Shown here in pieces: positions 35,001 to 42,306 of a DNA stretch of 64,000 nt; the first letter of the stretch is position 1, and every line of letters begins with the position of its first letter. The notes beneath the pieces are model-generated. The model did no database searches, was not told the DNA's origin, and worked only from the letters and a program-made list of their open reading frames with translations. Origin of the DNA: Halorubrum salsamenti (GTDB lineage Archaea > Halobacteriota > Halobacteria > Halobacteriales > Haloferacaceae); NCBI RefSeq assembly GCF_007671685.1, contig NZ_VCNL01000001.1:558001-622000 (forward strand), written 5' to 3'. Made by a program: the position numbers and the translations under genes.

Positions 35001-35194
35001 CGGCGGCGACGGTCGAACTCGAAGAGGAGGTCATCGACTGCCCAAGCGGCGACCCCGAGTGTCCGATCGACCAGAACGACGGCGGGAGCGGTGACGGAAG
35101 CAGTGACGACGGCGGCTCCGGTAACGAGACCGCCTCGCTGGCCGGGGACTCGGCCACCGCCGAGTTGACCGCCCTCGACGGGGCGAGCGCGTAA
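32060..35194 (+). CDS. aglB: AglB oligosaccharyltransferase (STT3 family)
   Basis: A 1044-aa membrane enzyme that transfers a dolichyl-linked glycan to Asn-X-Ser/Thr of S-layer glycoproteins, archaellins and other secreted proteins. About 13 hydrophobic helices follow the start. The first external loop holds the metal-binding GNDPWYHLRETMYIMENYPN; the soluble C-terminal domain begins near WWDYGHWITTRAERIPNANP (the WWDYG motif). The tail is acidic and Ser/Gly-rich. ATG 32060 is chosen; an in-frame extension upstream lies in non-homologous sequence. DUF368 follows after six bases in the same transcription unit. Confidence 0.95.
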   Translation: MSDSNDPPAASDRSPADLLARWYHVPVLLGALAFMLWTRLQSYGNFVQNGQVYFRGNDPWYHLRETMYIMENYPNRMPFDVWTGFPIGNQAGQFGTLWDHIMAVGIWIARPIMGGAEEVMLVMAPIAGALVAIPTYFIARRFVDRFAALGAVIVLALLPGTFFSYSLVGFPDHSAAEVLFQSFAVLAFLVAFAVAEREAPVWELVVDRDWTALRRPAAYAAAAGVALGLYIWTWQPGILMVGFTGIFLAVKIPSDVFHGKSPEPTAFAGAVSMIVAGLMQVIPLDTFSFAVSEYSFLQIVLPLVVALGAVFLAWLARQWESRDLDATTYPPAVGGLILASAGIVWLAVPSLWSTLTGSLLNTVGFSASAGARTIGEAQPPLQDASFADFVLSQYGLAFFLALIAVLYIVARPLYRSDDTNHTLYIPAALAVVGSVYAVPQLYDAVGGVVGVSWQVIGLAIAAALLVGATFLVEYDSEELYFVVWAAFIGSAAFTQVRFNYYLAVIVAVGAAYFVQVAVNFLRLHTLDDARDIEGWQVMGTLVLVVVLIVPLVAMATPVWAAGANTGPGSVTQWDGSLQWMNDETPTPGELEGADNPMELYGTYERPADGDFEYPEGAYGVQSWWDYGHWITTRAERIPNANPFQQNAGAAADYLLAPSEEASREVLASQSTEGENTRYVMVDWQMASPNSKFGAPVTFYSGNETRSDFNRVLYQQTEQGGFQTVMQVNTQRYHESQMIRLYEHYGSAVDPEPVVVDWETQSAQTASGEQVEVDTLPSDPRATIRQFDNVSAARAYVEEDGSAQLGGIGNLPSERVEALEHHRLVHASQSQGQSPSARQVQILQQLGVDVQNVLGESVLQAFQDDFVKTFERVPGATIEGSGAEPGQEVEATVELEKPTGQTFEYTQYAEADENGNFELTVPYSTTGYDEFGPDNGYTNTSVRAAGPYNVTTEATTGDDRYTTQRVGQVAVTEGQVVGADDAAATVELEEEVIDCPSGDPECPIDQNDGGSGDGSSDDGGSGNETASLAGDSATAELTALDGASA

Positions 35195-35200
35195 CTCGCC

Positions 35201-36145
35201 ATGGTCGGCCTCCGGGACTGGGCGACGCTGTACCTGAAGGGCGTCGCGATGGGTAGCGCGGACGCGGTCCCCGGCGTCTCCGGCGGCACCATCGCGCTTA
35301 TCGTCGGCATCTACGAGCGGCTGATCGCGGCGGTCACCGCGATCGATCCCGCGCGGCTCCGACGGCTACTCGCGGGCGTGCGTCCCGCGAACATCCCGGA
35401 CGCGCGCGCCGCGTTCCACGAGATCGACGGCGCCTTCCTGTTCGTACTCGGCGCGGGGATCGGAACGGCCGTGATCGTCGTGTTGAGCGGCGTCAACTAC
35501 CTCTTAGCGACCCGTCCGGTCGCGACCTACGGGTTCTTCTTCGGGCTGATCGCGGCGAGCGCGGCTGTGTTGCTCGGCGGGGTCGCGCTCGATACGCCGC
35601 GTCGGAAGGCGGCGGCCGTCGCCGGCTTCCTCCTCGCGTTTCTCGCGTCGGGATTCGCTTCGACCGGCCTCGGCAGTTCGCTGCCGGTCGTCTTCGTCGC
35701 CGGGGCGGTCGCGGTCAGCGCGATGGTGCTGCCGGGGATCTCCGGGTCGCTGCTGCTCGTCGTGCTCGGCCAGTACGAGTACATGTCGGGGACCGTGAGC
35801 CGGGCGGTCGACGGGCTCGTCGCGGTCGCGCGCGGGAACGGGAGCGACGCGCTCGTCGCAACGCTTCCGCCGGTCGCGACGTTCCTCGTCGGCGGCGTCG
35901 TCGGCCTGTTCACGATCGCCCACACGGTTCGATACGCGCTCGCCCGCGCCCGGGCCGCGACGCTGGCGTTTCTCGTGAGTCTCGTCGTGGGCGCGCTTCG
36001 GGCGCCCCTCGCCGAGGTCTCCATCCGGTTGGCGGAGAGCGGCGAGTCGTGGCGGGCCGCCGCGCCGCGGTTCGCGCTGGCGGCGGTCGCCGGCGCGGCG
36101 TTCGTGCTCGTGTTGGACCGGTACTCCGCGGCGATCGAGTACTGA
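35201..36145 (+). CDS. DUF368 membrane protein, candidate polyprenyl-phosphate transporter
   Basis: A 314-aa polytopic protein with the DUF368 signature GVAMGSADAVPGVSGGTIAL near the start and VAVSAMVLPGISGSLLLVVL in the second half, two inverted repeats of V-P-G-V-S-G-G/S. Bacterial DUF368 proteins (PopT) recycle undecaprenyl phosphate across the membrane. Here it starts six bases after aglB, so it likely returns dolichyl phosphate released by AglB to the cytosolic face. The transport direction and lipid are inferred. Confidence 0.85.
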   Translation: MVGLRDWATLYLKGVAMGSADAVPGVSGGTIALIVGIYERLIAAVTAIDPARLRRLLAGVRPANIPDARAAFHEIDGAFLFVLGAGIGTAVIVVLSGVNYLLATRPVATYGFFFGLIAASAAVLLGGVALDTPRRKAAAVAGFLLAFLASGFASTGLGSSLPVVFVAGAVAVSAMVLPGISGSLLLVVLGQYEYMSGTVSRAVDGLVAVARGNGSDALVATLPPVATFLVGGVVGLFTIAHTVRYALARARAATLAFLVSLVVGALRAPLAEVSIRLAESGESWRAAAPRFALAAVAGAAFVLVLDRYSAAIEY

Positions 36146-36236
36146 TCGCGGTCGCCGGTCATCGGGTTCCGTTTTGAGGGTGACTGAGTCGTCGCGTACC
36201 GCAGGTTAAAGTCGGCGCTCGCCAAATCCGGGACCG

Positions 36237-37421
36237 ATGCGAACGCGCCGGACCCTGCTGGCATCTGGTGTCGCCGGACTCGTCGGACTCGCCGGGTGCG
36301 CCGCCACGCCACCGACTGCAGACGGCGGAACTCGAGAAGCGACCGGCGACGGCTCGGCCGAGGGCGACGGCGGCTCGGACGCGGGCGAGGCGGATGACGA
36401 CGCAGACGGCTCCGGCGGGAGCGACGCGACCCGGATCGGATTCGTCGGCGACCTGATGCTCGGCCGGAGCGTCAACGAGCGGTGGGCCGACGACGACTCC
36501 GAGAACGTCTGGGGCTCGACGCTGCCACGGCTGCAGGAACTCGACGGGCTGGTCGGGAACCTGGAGTGTTGCGTCTCCGATCGCGGGACGCGTTGGCCGG
36601 ACAAGGGGTTCTACTTCCGGGCGGCCCCCTCGTTCGCCGTGCCGGCCCTGGAGGCCGCGGGCGCCTCGTTCGTCTCGCTCGCGAACAACCACGTCCTCGA
36701 CTACGGCGAGCCCGCGCTCCGGGACACCGAGTCGCACTTGACCGAGGCGGGGATCGCACACGCCGGCGCCGGCACCGACGTCGAGTCGGCGCTCGAACCC
36801 GCGACCTTCGAAGCGGACGACCTGACCGTCGCGGCGTTCGGCCTCACCGACCAAGCCGAGGAGTTCTCGGCGGGGGCGTCGAAGCCGGGGACCGCGTTCG
36901 CGACGCTCGATCCCGCCGTGCCCGCGACCCGCTCGCTCGTCGAGGGACTCCTCGACAGCGCGGCGGAACACGACCCCGACCTCGTCGTCGCCTCGCTCCA
37001 CTGGGGGCCGAACTGGGAGACCGAACCCCGGGCGGTCCACGAGCGGTTCGGCCGGTGGCTCGTCGAGCAGGGCGTCGACGTGGTCCACGGCCACAGCGCG
37101 CACGTCCTCCAAGGCGTCGAGGTGTACCAGGGGCGCCCGATCATCTACGACGCGGCGGACTTCGTCGACGACTACATCAGCTATCAGGACCGCGAGGGCG
37201 TCCGAAACAAGCGGACCGCCCTCTTCGAACTGGTCGTGCGCGACGGCGACCTCGACGAGCTGGCCGTCGAGCCGATCGCGATCGCCGACGAGGCGGCGAC
37301 GCTCGCGGACGACGATATCGCCGAGTGGGTACGCGATACCCTCGCAGAGCGTTCTGAACCGTTTGGGACCGCAGTCGAGCAGAGGGACGACCGGTTGGCG
37401 TTCCCGCTGGGAGAGGACTAA
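36237..37421 (+). CDS. CapA family lipoprotein
   Basis: A 394-aa protein with a lipoprotein signal RTRRTLLASGVAGLVGLAGC (Arg-rich start, lipobox LAGC, Cys about residue 21), followed by an acidic Gly/Asp linker to about residue 65. The CapA fold then has FVGDLMLGRS, NLECCVSDRGTRWPDKGFYF, FVSLANNHVLDYGEPALRDT, VASLHWGPNWETEP and VVHGHSAHVLQGVEVYQGRP. These are the metallophosphoesterase-like motifs of CapA/poly-gamma-glutamate synthesis proteins. It probably acts outside the membrane on an acidic polymer; the target is unknown. Confidence 0.87.
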   Translation: MRTRRTLLASGVAGLVGLAGCAATPPTADGGTREATGDGSAEGDGGSDAGEADDDADGSGGSDATRIGFVGDLMLGRSVNERWADDDSENVWGSTLPRLQELDGLVGNLECCVSDRGTRWPDKGFYFRAAPSFAVPALEAAGASFVSLANNHVLDYGEPALRDTESHLTEAGIAHAGAGTDVESALEPATFEADDLTVAAFGLTDQAEEFSAGASKPGTAFATLDPAVPATRSLVEGLLDSAAEHDPDLVVASLHWGPNWETEPRAVHERFGRWLVEQGVDVVHGHSAHVLQGVEVYQGRPIIYDAADFVDDYISYQDREGVRNKRTALFELVVRDGDLDELAVEPIAIADEAATLADDDIAEWVRDTLAERSEPFGTAVEQRDDRLAFPLGED

Positions 37422-37480
37422 ACCCTCCCGACGGCTGCTGGCGTCCAAACGCTATTGCGTCGCAGCCGTCAACGACGACC

Positions 37481-38500
37481 GTGACGAACACCAACCGCGA
37501 GTGGCTGTTCGCCGAGCGGCCCGACGGCGAACCCGACATGGACTGCTTCGAACTGCGCGAGACGGACGTACCCTCCCCCGCCACCGGCGAACTCCTCGTT
37601 CGGACGCGATTCCTCTCGGTCGACCCGTACATGCGCGGGCGGATGCGCGACGCCGAGTCGTACGCCGAGCCGTGGGACGTGGGCGACGCGCTCAAAGGCG
37701 GCATCGTCGGCGAAGTGGTCGAGAGCGCGAGCGACGCGTACGCCGAGGGCGATCTCGTGACGGGCGAGGGGCGGTGGGCCGACTACGCGACCCTCGACGC
37801 CGACGACGTCGCGCCGGTCGATCCGACGGTCGCGGACCCGGAGGCGTACCTCGGCGTCCTCGGCATGCCCGGCCGGACCGCCTACTTCGGCCTGCTGGAG
37901 GTCGGGGAGCCGAAACCCGGCGACACCGTCGTCGTCTCCGGCGCCGCGGGCGCGGTCGGGTCGGTCGTCGGCCAGATCGCCAAGCGGAACGGCTGTCGCG
38001 TGGTCGGATTCGCCGGCAGCGACGAGAAGACGGCGTGGCTCACCGACGAGCTCGGTTTCGACGCCGCGATCAACTACAAGGCGACCGACGACTATCGCGC
38101 CGCGCTCGACGAGGCCGCGCCCGACGGCGTGGACGTGTACTTCGACAACGTCGGCGGCCCCATCACGGACGCCGTGTTCACGGAACTGAACCTCGACGCG
38201 CGAGTCGCGGTCTGCGGGCAGATCGCGCACTACAACGACGAGGAGGTCCCGACCGGGCCGCGGAAGCTCCCGCAGCTCATCGCGGTGCGAGCGCGGGTCG
38301 AGGGGCTGCTCGTCGCCGACTTCGCGACCCGATTCGGCGAGGCGAGCGAGCGACTCGCGCGCTGGGTCGCGAGCGGTGAGCTCCAACACCGCGAGACGGT
38401 CGTAGAGGGGTTAGAGAACGCCCCCGACGCCTTCCTCGGGCTCTTTGCGGGCGACAACATCGGCAAGCAGGTGGTGCGGGTGTCGACGGCGGCGGAGTGA
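37481..38500 (+). CDS. NADP-dependent zinc-free MDR oxidoreductase (CurA/PTGR-like)
   Basis: A 339-aa medium-chain reductase. VDPYMRGRMRD near residue 50 and VVVSGAAGAVGSVVGQIAKR near residue 150 mark the zinc-free leukotriene B4 dehydrogenase/CurA branch; DVYFDNVGGPITDAVF follows. These enzymes reduce alpha,beta-unsaturated carbonyls with NADPH. The start is GTG. Substrate not evident. It is convergent with the FMN reductase gene. Confidence 0.87.
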   Translation: MTNTNREWLFAERPDGEPDMDCFELRETDVPSPATGELLVRTRFLSVDPYMRGRMRDAESYAEPWDVGDALKGGIVGEVVESASDAYAEGDLVTGEGRWADYATLDADDVAPVDPTVADPEAYLGVLGMPGRTAYFGLLEVGEPKPGDTVVVSGAAGAVGSVVGQIAKRNGCRVVGFAGSDEKTAWLTDELGFDAAINYKATDDYRAALDEAAPDGVDVYFDNVGGPITDAVFTELNLDARVAVCGQIAHYNDEEVPTGPRKLPQLIAVRARVEGLLVADFATRFGEASERLARWVASGELQHRETVVEGLENAPDAFLGLFAGDNIGKQVVRVSTAAE

Positions 38501-38531
38501 CGCTCGCGGCGTGAGCGCGGGGCGAAGGGCC

Positions 38532-39128
38532 TCAGATGGCGGGTCCGATCTCTCCGAGCGCGTCGGCGTCGTCGATCGCCACCGACAGTTCGACCGTGGC
38601 CTCGCCCAGCAGTTCGAGGCGGTCGCGGAGGTCGGCGTCGTCGATCGTCCCCTCCTCGAACTGGTCGGCGTCCGCGTAGGTGGCACCGCCCACTGCGTGT
38701 GCACCGAAGAACGCGAACGCCGGGCGGAGCTCCTGATCGACCGCGAGGAAGTGGTGGTCCGTCGCGCCGGTCGCGACGAGCCCGACCGCCGCGTTCTCGA
38801 AGGGGGCGGCGTCGCCCTGCCACTGGCCTCGCGGAACCATGTCGAGGAGGTTCTTGAGGGCACCCGAGTACGAGCCGCGGTACACCGGCGTTCCGACGAC
38901 GTAGGCGTCGGCCTCGACGATCCGGTCGAGCGCCTCGGCGGTGTCGCCCTCGTAGTTGTCGATGCCGCGACCGTCGGCGGTTTCGAGGTCGTAGTCGGCG
39001 AGGTGGAGTACGTCGGTCTCGACGGCGTGTCGCTCTGCCGCCGCGTCCAACGCGACCTCGACCGCGGTTCGCGTTCGAGAGTCGGCGGAGACGCTGCCGA
39101 CGATCCCGAGGAGAGTCCGGTCCGCCAT
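38532..39128 (-). CDS. NADPH-dependent FMN reductase
   Basis: A 198-aa flavodoxin-fold reductase. LLGIVGSVSADSRTRTAVEV at the N-terminus, VGTPVYRGSYSGALKNLLD near the middle and ATGATDHHFLAVDQELRPAF near residue 135 match NADPH-dependent FMN reductases (SsuE/MsuE type). It starts directly after the stop of the sfnG-like gene, so the two are co-transcribed and the reductase presumably supplies FMNH2 to the monooxygenase. Confidence 0.87.
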   Translation of the reverse strand: MADRTLLGIVGSVSADSRTRTAVEVALDAAAERHAVETDVLHLADYDLETADGRGIDNYEGDTAEALDRIVEADAYVVGTPVYRGSYSGALKNLLDMVPRGQWQGDAAPFENAAVGLVATGATDHHFLAVDQELRPAFAFFGAHAVGGATYADADQFEEGTIDDADLRDRLELLGEATVELSVAIDDADALGEIGPAI

Positions 39129-40277
39129 CTATCGGGCCACCTTCGCACCGCCGACTTCCTCGATCTCGTCGACCGCGTCGACCTCGTCGGGATCGAGCGG
39201 GTCGGCCTCGTCGATCGCCGGGATGATCGTCTCGCCGAAGCGTTCGAGTTCCTTCTCGAAGTCGAGGAACCCCGCGAGGACGATGTCGATCCCGATCGCG
39301 TCGAGTTTCCGGACCCGGTCGACGATCTGGTCGTCGGTCCCGATGAGTCCGGTCTTGAAGCCGTCGTTGTACTGCACGAGGTCCTCGAAGTCGGAGTCGG
39401 CCCACATCCCTTCGCCCTCATCCGACGACTGGCCGGCCTCCTTCACCTGGTCTTTGAACGCGTCGACCGCCTCGTCGGTGGCGTTCTCGATGATCCCCTC
39501 CAGGACCTCCTTCGCCTCCTCTTCGGTGTCGCGCTGGATGACGAACGCGTTCGCGGCGAACCGCGGCGGCTCCGTGCCGAACTCCTCGGCGTACTCCTCG
39601 ACGTCGTCGATGACGGCGCGGATCTCCTGGAGGCTCCCGCCGTTGATGAAGAGCACGTCGGCGTGTTTCGCGGCCATCTCCCGTGCGGCCTGCGAGTTCC
39701 CGCCCTGGAACACCTGCGGGTACGGGTCCTGGATCGGTTTGGGCTCTAGCGGCGCGCCCTCGAACCCGTCGATCCCCTTCCCGATCGTGTAGAACCGACC
39801 GTCGTAGGTCGCGCGCTCCTCGGTCCACAGCGCTTTCAGCACCTCTATGAACTCCGACGAGCGGGCGTACCGCTCGTCGTGTTCGAGCCACGGCTGGCCG
39901 AAGCCGGTGAACTCCCCCTTGAACCAGCCGGAGACGACGTTGATCGAGAACCGCCCGTCGCTGATGCGATCGGCGGTCGAGATGAAGTTCGCCAGCGGGC
40001 CGGGCTCCCACAGGCCGGGGTGGACCGCCCCGATCACGTGTAGCTCGTCGGTCTGCGCCGCGAGCGCGTTGGCGATCGACAGCGCCTCCAGCTGTTTGTC
40101 CGCGCCGTAGCTGCCGAAGAACCGAGCCTGTGCGAGCGCGTAGTCGAATCCGACCGACTCCGCCGTGCGGGCGAGATCGAGGTTGTAGTCGTACGTCCAG
40201 TCCGTCTCCGTCTCCCAGTCCGAGACGACCAGCCCGCCGCTGACGTTCGGCACCCAGTACGCGAATTCGGTGTCCAT
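39129..40277 (-). CDS. sfnG: dimethyl sulfone monooxygenase SfnG-like LLM-class flavin enzyme
   Basis: A 382-aa luciferase-like monooxygenase. Segments FAYWVPNVSGGLVVSDW, INVVSGWFKGEFTGFGQPWL, EHDERYARSSEFIEVLKALW, DPYPQVFQGGNSQAAREMAA and FEDLVQYNDGFKTGLIGT run in the order and near-identity expected of SfnG, which oxidises dimethyl sulfone to methanesulfinate with FMNH2. The partner FMN reductase follows immediately. It may scavenge sulfur; haloarchaeal substrate preference is untested. Confidence 0.85.
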   Translation of the reverse strand: MDTEFAYWVPNVSGGLVVSDWETETDWTYDYNLDLARTAESVGFDYALAQARFFGSYGADKQLEALSIANALAAQTDELHVIGAVHPGLWEPGPLANFISTADRISDGRFSINVVSGWFKGEFTGFGQPWLEHDERYARSSEFIEVLKALWTEERATYDGRFYTIGKGIDGFEGAPLEPKPIQDPYPQVFQGGNSQAAREMAAKHADVLFINGGSLQEIRAVIDDVEEYAEEFGTEPPRFAANAFVIQRDTEEEAKEVLEGIIENATDEAVDAFKDQVKEAGQSSDEGEGMWADSDFEDLVQYNDGFKTGLIGTDDQIVDRVRKLDAIGIDIVLAGFLDFEKELERFGETIIPAIDEADPLDPDEVDAVDEIEEVGGAKVAR

Positions 40278-40592
40278 ACCCGCTCATCTCCCCGTGTCGT
40301 CTTAACCCGGTCCTCGTCGGCCAGCTCTGTCGGGGGTCTCCGATAGCGGCCGCGTTTGTGCGGGAACCTCGTCACCGGCAAGAGTTGTCGCGGCTCCGGT
40401 GGCTGGGATCGACGGCCCGACATCTCCCGAAATCACTTATAAAAATGGTCGAGGCTCACCCGTTCGCGTCAATGTGTGCGGGACCGGATTCGAACCGGAG
40501 GAAGACGTGCTCACTCGCTCCGCTCGTTGCGCGCGACTTCCAGGGTTCGAACCCTGCACCCATTTGCGGCTCACGGGTTGCTCGCCGCAAAA
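40278..40592. other. intergenic region with tRNA-3'-end-like fragments
   Basis: No gene is seen. At 40478-40498 a 21-base match (GCGGGACCGGATTCGAACCGG) duplicates 40596-40616, the acceptor/T-arm end of the downstream tRNA-Leu. A second T-arm-like piece, CAGGGTTCGAACCCTGCACCC, starts at about 40543. These look like partial tRNA duplicates, a common scar of integrated elements. A hairpin-forming GCTCACTCGCTCCGC-type segment lies between them. Confidence 0.45.
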
Positions 40593-40677
40593 TGCGCGGG
40601 ACCGGATTCGAACCGGCGGACCCCTACGGGATAGCGTCCTAAGCGCTACGCCTTTGGCCTGGCTCGGCAACCCGCGC
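40593..40677 (-). tRNA. tRNA-Leu (anticodon UAG)
   Basis: An 85-base tRNA. The 7-bp acceptor stem is GCGCGGG with CCCGCGC and discriminator A. The D-arm region is TTGCCGAGCCAGG; the anticodon stem TAGCG/CGCTA encloses loop CTTAGGA (anticodon UAG); a long class II variable arm (TCCCGTAGGGGTCC region) follows; the T-arm is CCGGTTCGAATCCGG. It reads CUA. No intron and no encoded CCA are seen. Confidence 0.95.
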
Positions 40678-40752
40678 GCGACCGAGCGTAGGCGAAACCG
40701 ACTCAAGAACCTGACGAACCGTCGACGGCGACACGCGTACATATCTGCGGTG

Positions 40753-41025
40753 GCGCGTGCCTGCGAGCACCCGAAGGGTGTGAGGAGCACGCGCGAGGGA
40801 GTCGCTGGCGGCGGTAGCCGCCAGCGACAGGGCGAGAGCGGAGCTCTCGCTTGCAACCGGACGCAGTCCGGTGACGAGGCTGGGGAGGCGTGAGGTGCGG
40901 TGCCGTGCGGGTGGGTGGGACTCAAAGGGGCAGCCGCGAGGGCGGCGCAGGCGACGTAAGCACTGCAGGGAGGAACGAAGTGAGCGACCGAAGCGCGCAG
41001 CGAGCGTGCGTCGCCCTCGCGGCTG
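40753..41025. other. hairpin-rich intergenic element, candidate structured RNA
   Basis: A run of strong inverted repeats lies between tRNA-Leu and nth: GCGCGTGC/GCACGCGC (40753-40760/40787-40794) enclosing CACCC-GAA-GGGTG; GTCGCTGGCGGC-GGTA-GCCGCCAGCGAC (40801-40828); GCGAGAGC-GGA-GCTCTCGC (40832-40850); ACCGGAC-GCA-GTCCGGT (40856-40872); and a long-range CAGCCGCGAGGGCG/CGCCCTCGCGGCTG pair (40931-40944/41012-41025). No protein frame is convincing. The regularity suggests a folded RNA or a repeated intergenic element; strand and function unknown. Confidence 0.45.
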
Positions 41026-41143
41026 GGGCTTTGGAGGTGTTCGCCGTCGATCTGCGCTCAACCGTTTCTAAGCGATCGACTGAGACGCGATCGACACCCT
41101 GATCGACGTATAAACAGCCGCTAACAACCCCCGTCACCGCGTA

Positions 41144-41842
41144 TCAACAGTACTCGCAGTCGCAGTACGCCTCACACACCGGGTTGTCGCAGTCGGCGCC
41201 GCGAGCCGAGCAGTGCTCTCGGCCGTGCCGGATCAGCAGGACGTGAAGCGGGTAGATCAACTCGTCGGGAACCAGCTCGTCGAGCGCGTCGTGAGCCGCC
41301 TGATTCGACACCGACTCCGGTACCAACCCGAACCGCTTAGAGACGCGCTCGACGTGGGTGTCGACCGCCATCGTCGGCTTTCCGAAGTGGAAGTTCAACA
41401 CGACGCTTGCCGTCTTCGGTCCCACGCCTTTGATCTCCGTGAGCCAGTCTTTCGCGTCGTCGGTCGCCATCGCGTCGAGGAACGCCAGCGAGTACGCGCC
41501 GCCGGTCTCCTCGCGGATCGCGGCCAGCGCGCGCTGGATCCGGGCGGCCTTCTGGTCGGCGAGCCCCGCCACGCGGATCGTCTCCTTCAGCGCCTCGTGG
41601 TCGGCCGCCTCGATCGCCGCGAAGTCGTCGTACCGGTCGAACAGCGCCTCCGTGGCCCGGCTCGTGTTCTCGTCAGCGACGTTCTGCGAGAGAATCGTCG
41701 TCACGAGCTGCCGGACCCCCTCGCCGGGCTCGGCGGTCGGGTCGGCGCCGTGTTCGGCGACGCGGTCAACCGGCTCGTACAGCGACACCAAGTCGTCGTG
41801 GAGGTCGCGAACCTCCGTTTCGGTCCACGCGTGCGTCGACAT
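41144..41842 (-). CDS. nth: endonuclease III (DNA glycosylase/AP lyase)
   Basis: A 232-aa base-excision repair enzyme. The helix-hairpin-helix is EIKGVGPKTASVVLNFHFG, with catalytic Lys in GPKTA and Asp in MAVDTHVERVSKRFGL. The C-terminus is Cys-rich (CSARGADC, PVCEAYCDCEYC) and presumably binds a [4Fe-4S] cluster, though the Cys spacing is not the standard C-x6-C-x2-C-x5-C of E. coli Nth. It removes oxidised pyrimidines and nicks the strand. It diverges from the TFB-like gene, about 110 bases away. Confidence 0.92.
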   Translation of the reverse strand: MSTHAWTETEVRDLHDDLVSLYEPVDRVAEHGADPTAEPGEGVRQLVTTILSQNVADENTSRATEALFDRYDDFAAIEAADHEALKETIRVAGLADQKAARIQRALAAIREETGGAYSLAFLDAMATDDAKDWLTEIKGVGPKTASVVLNFHFGKPTMAVDTHVERVSKRFGLVPESVSNQAAHDALDELVPDELIYPLHVLLIRHGREHCSARGADCDNPVCEAYCDCEYC

Positions 41843-41923
41843 ACCCGCTCTACGGGCGGCGCGGACTTGAGAGCGACGACCGAGGGGAGTCGCTCCCGAG
41901 CACTCCAGATCTCCCGCGCGACC

Positions 41924-41931
41924 TTTTTAAG
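41924..41931 (+). promoter_or_regulatory. TATA-like box for the TFB-like gene
   Basis: TTTTTAAG lies 22-29 bases before the ATG at 41953, consistent with a leaderless transcript. Confidence 0.45.
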
Positions 41932-41952
41932 CCGGTGCGCCCAACTGCGGGC

Positions 41953-42261
41953 ATGTACCGAGCGAGCGATCGCGTCGACAACGCGGCGTGGATCGACCGG
42001 CTCGACGACGCGTGCGCGACGCTCGACCTCGACGAGGAGACGCTGTCGACGGCGACGGACCTGTTCCTGTCGCGCGCCCCCGATGACGAGCGGGGGAAGC
42101 GCGTCGCCGCGGCCGCCAGCCTCTACGCCGCCGCGCTGATCCGCGGCCAGGAGCGGTCGCAGTCCGCCGTCGCCGACGCGATGGACGTCTCCCGACTTTC
42201 CGTTCAGAAGCGCTGGAAGCCGATCTTGGAGGACGCCGGCTTCTCGCCGCCGACGTGGTAA
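41953..42261 (+). CDS. single cyclin-repeat TFB-like protein
   Basis: A 102-aa protein resembling one cyclin-like repeat of transcription factor B. It has a helical N-terminal region, AAAASLYAAALIRGQERSQS, and the helix-turn-helix SAVADAMDVSRLSVQKRWKP. The normal TFB zinc ribbon, B-finger and second repeat are absent, so it cannot act as a complete initiation factor; it may bind DNA or modulate TFB/TBP. Other starts (for example 41935) lack a promoter-like position. Confidence 0.72.
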   Translation: MYRASDRVDNAAWIDRLDDACATLDLDEETLSTATDLFLSRAPDDERGKRVAAAASLYAAALIRGQERSQSAVADAMDVSRLSVQKRWKPILEDAGFSPPTW

Positions 42262-42306
42262 ATCGGACGGTTCCGGCGTCGACCGTCCTCACGGCCTGTC
42301 GCTCCC

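Noticed and set aside
40437-40925. Open frames across the tRNA-Leu and hairpin region
   Set aside because: They read through a tRNA gene and inverted repeats and resemble no protein.
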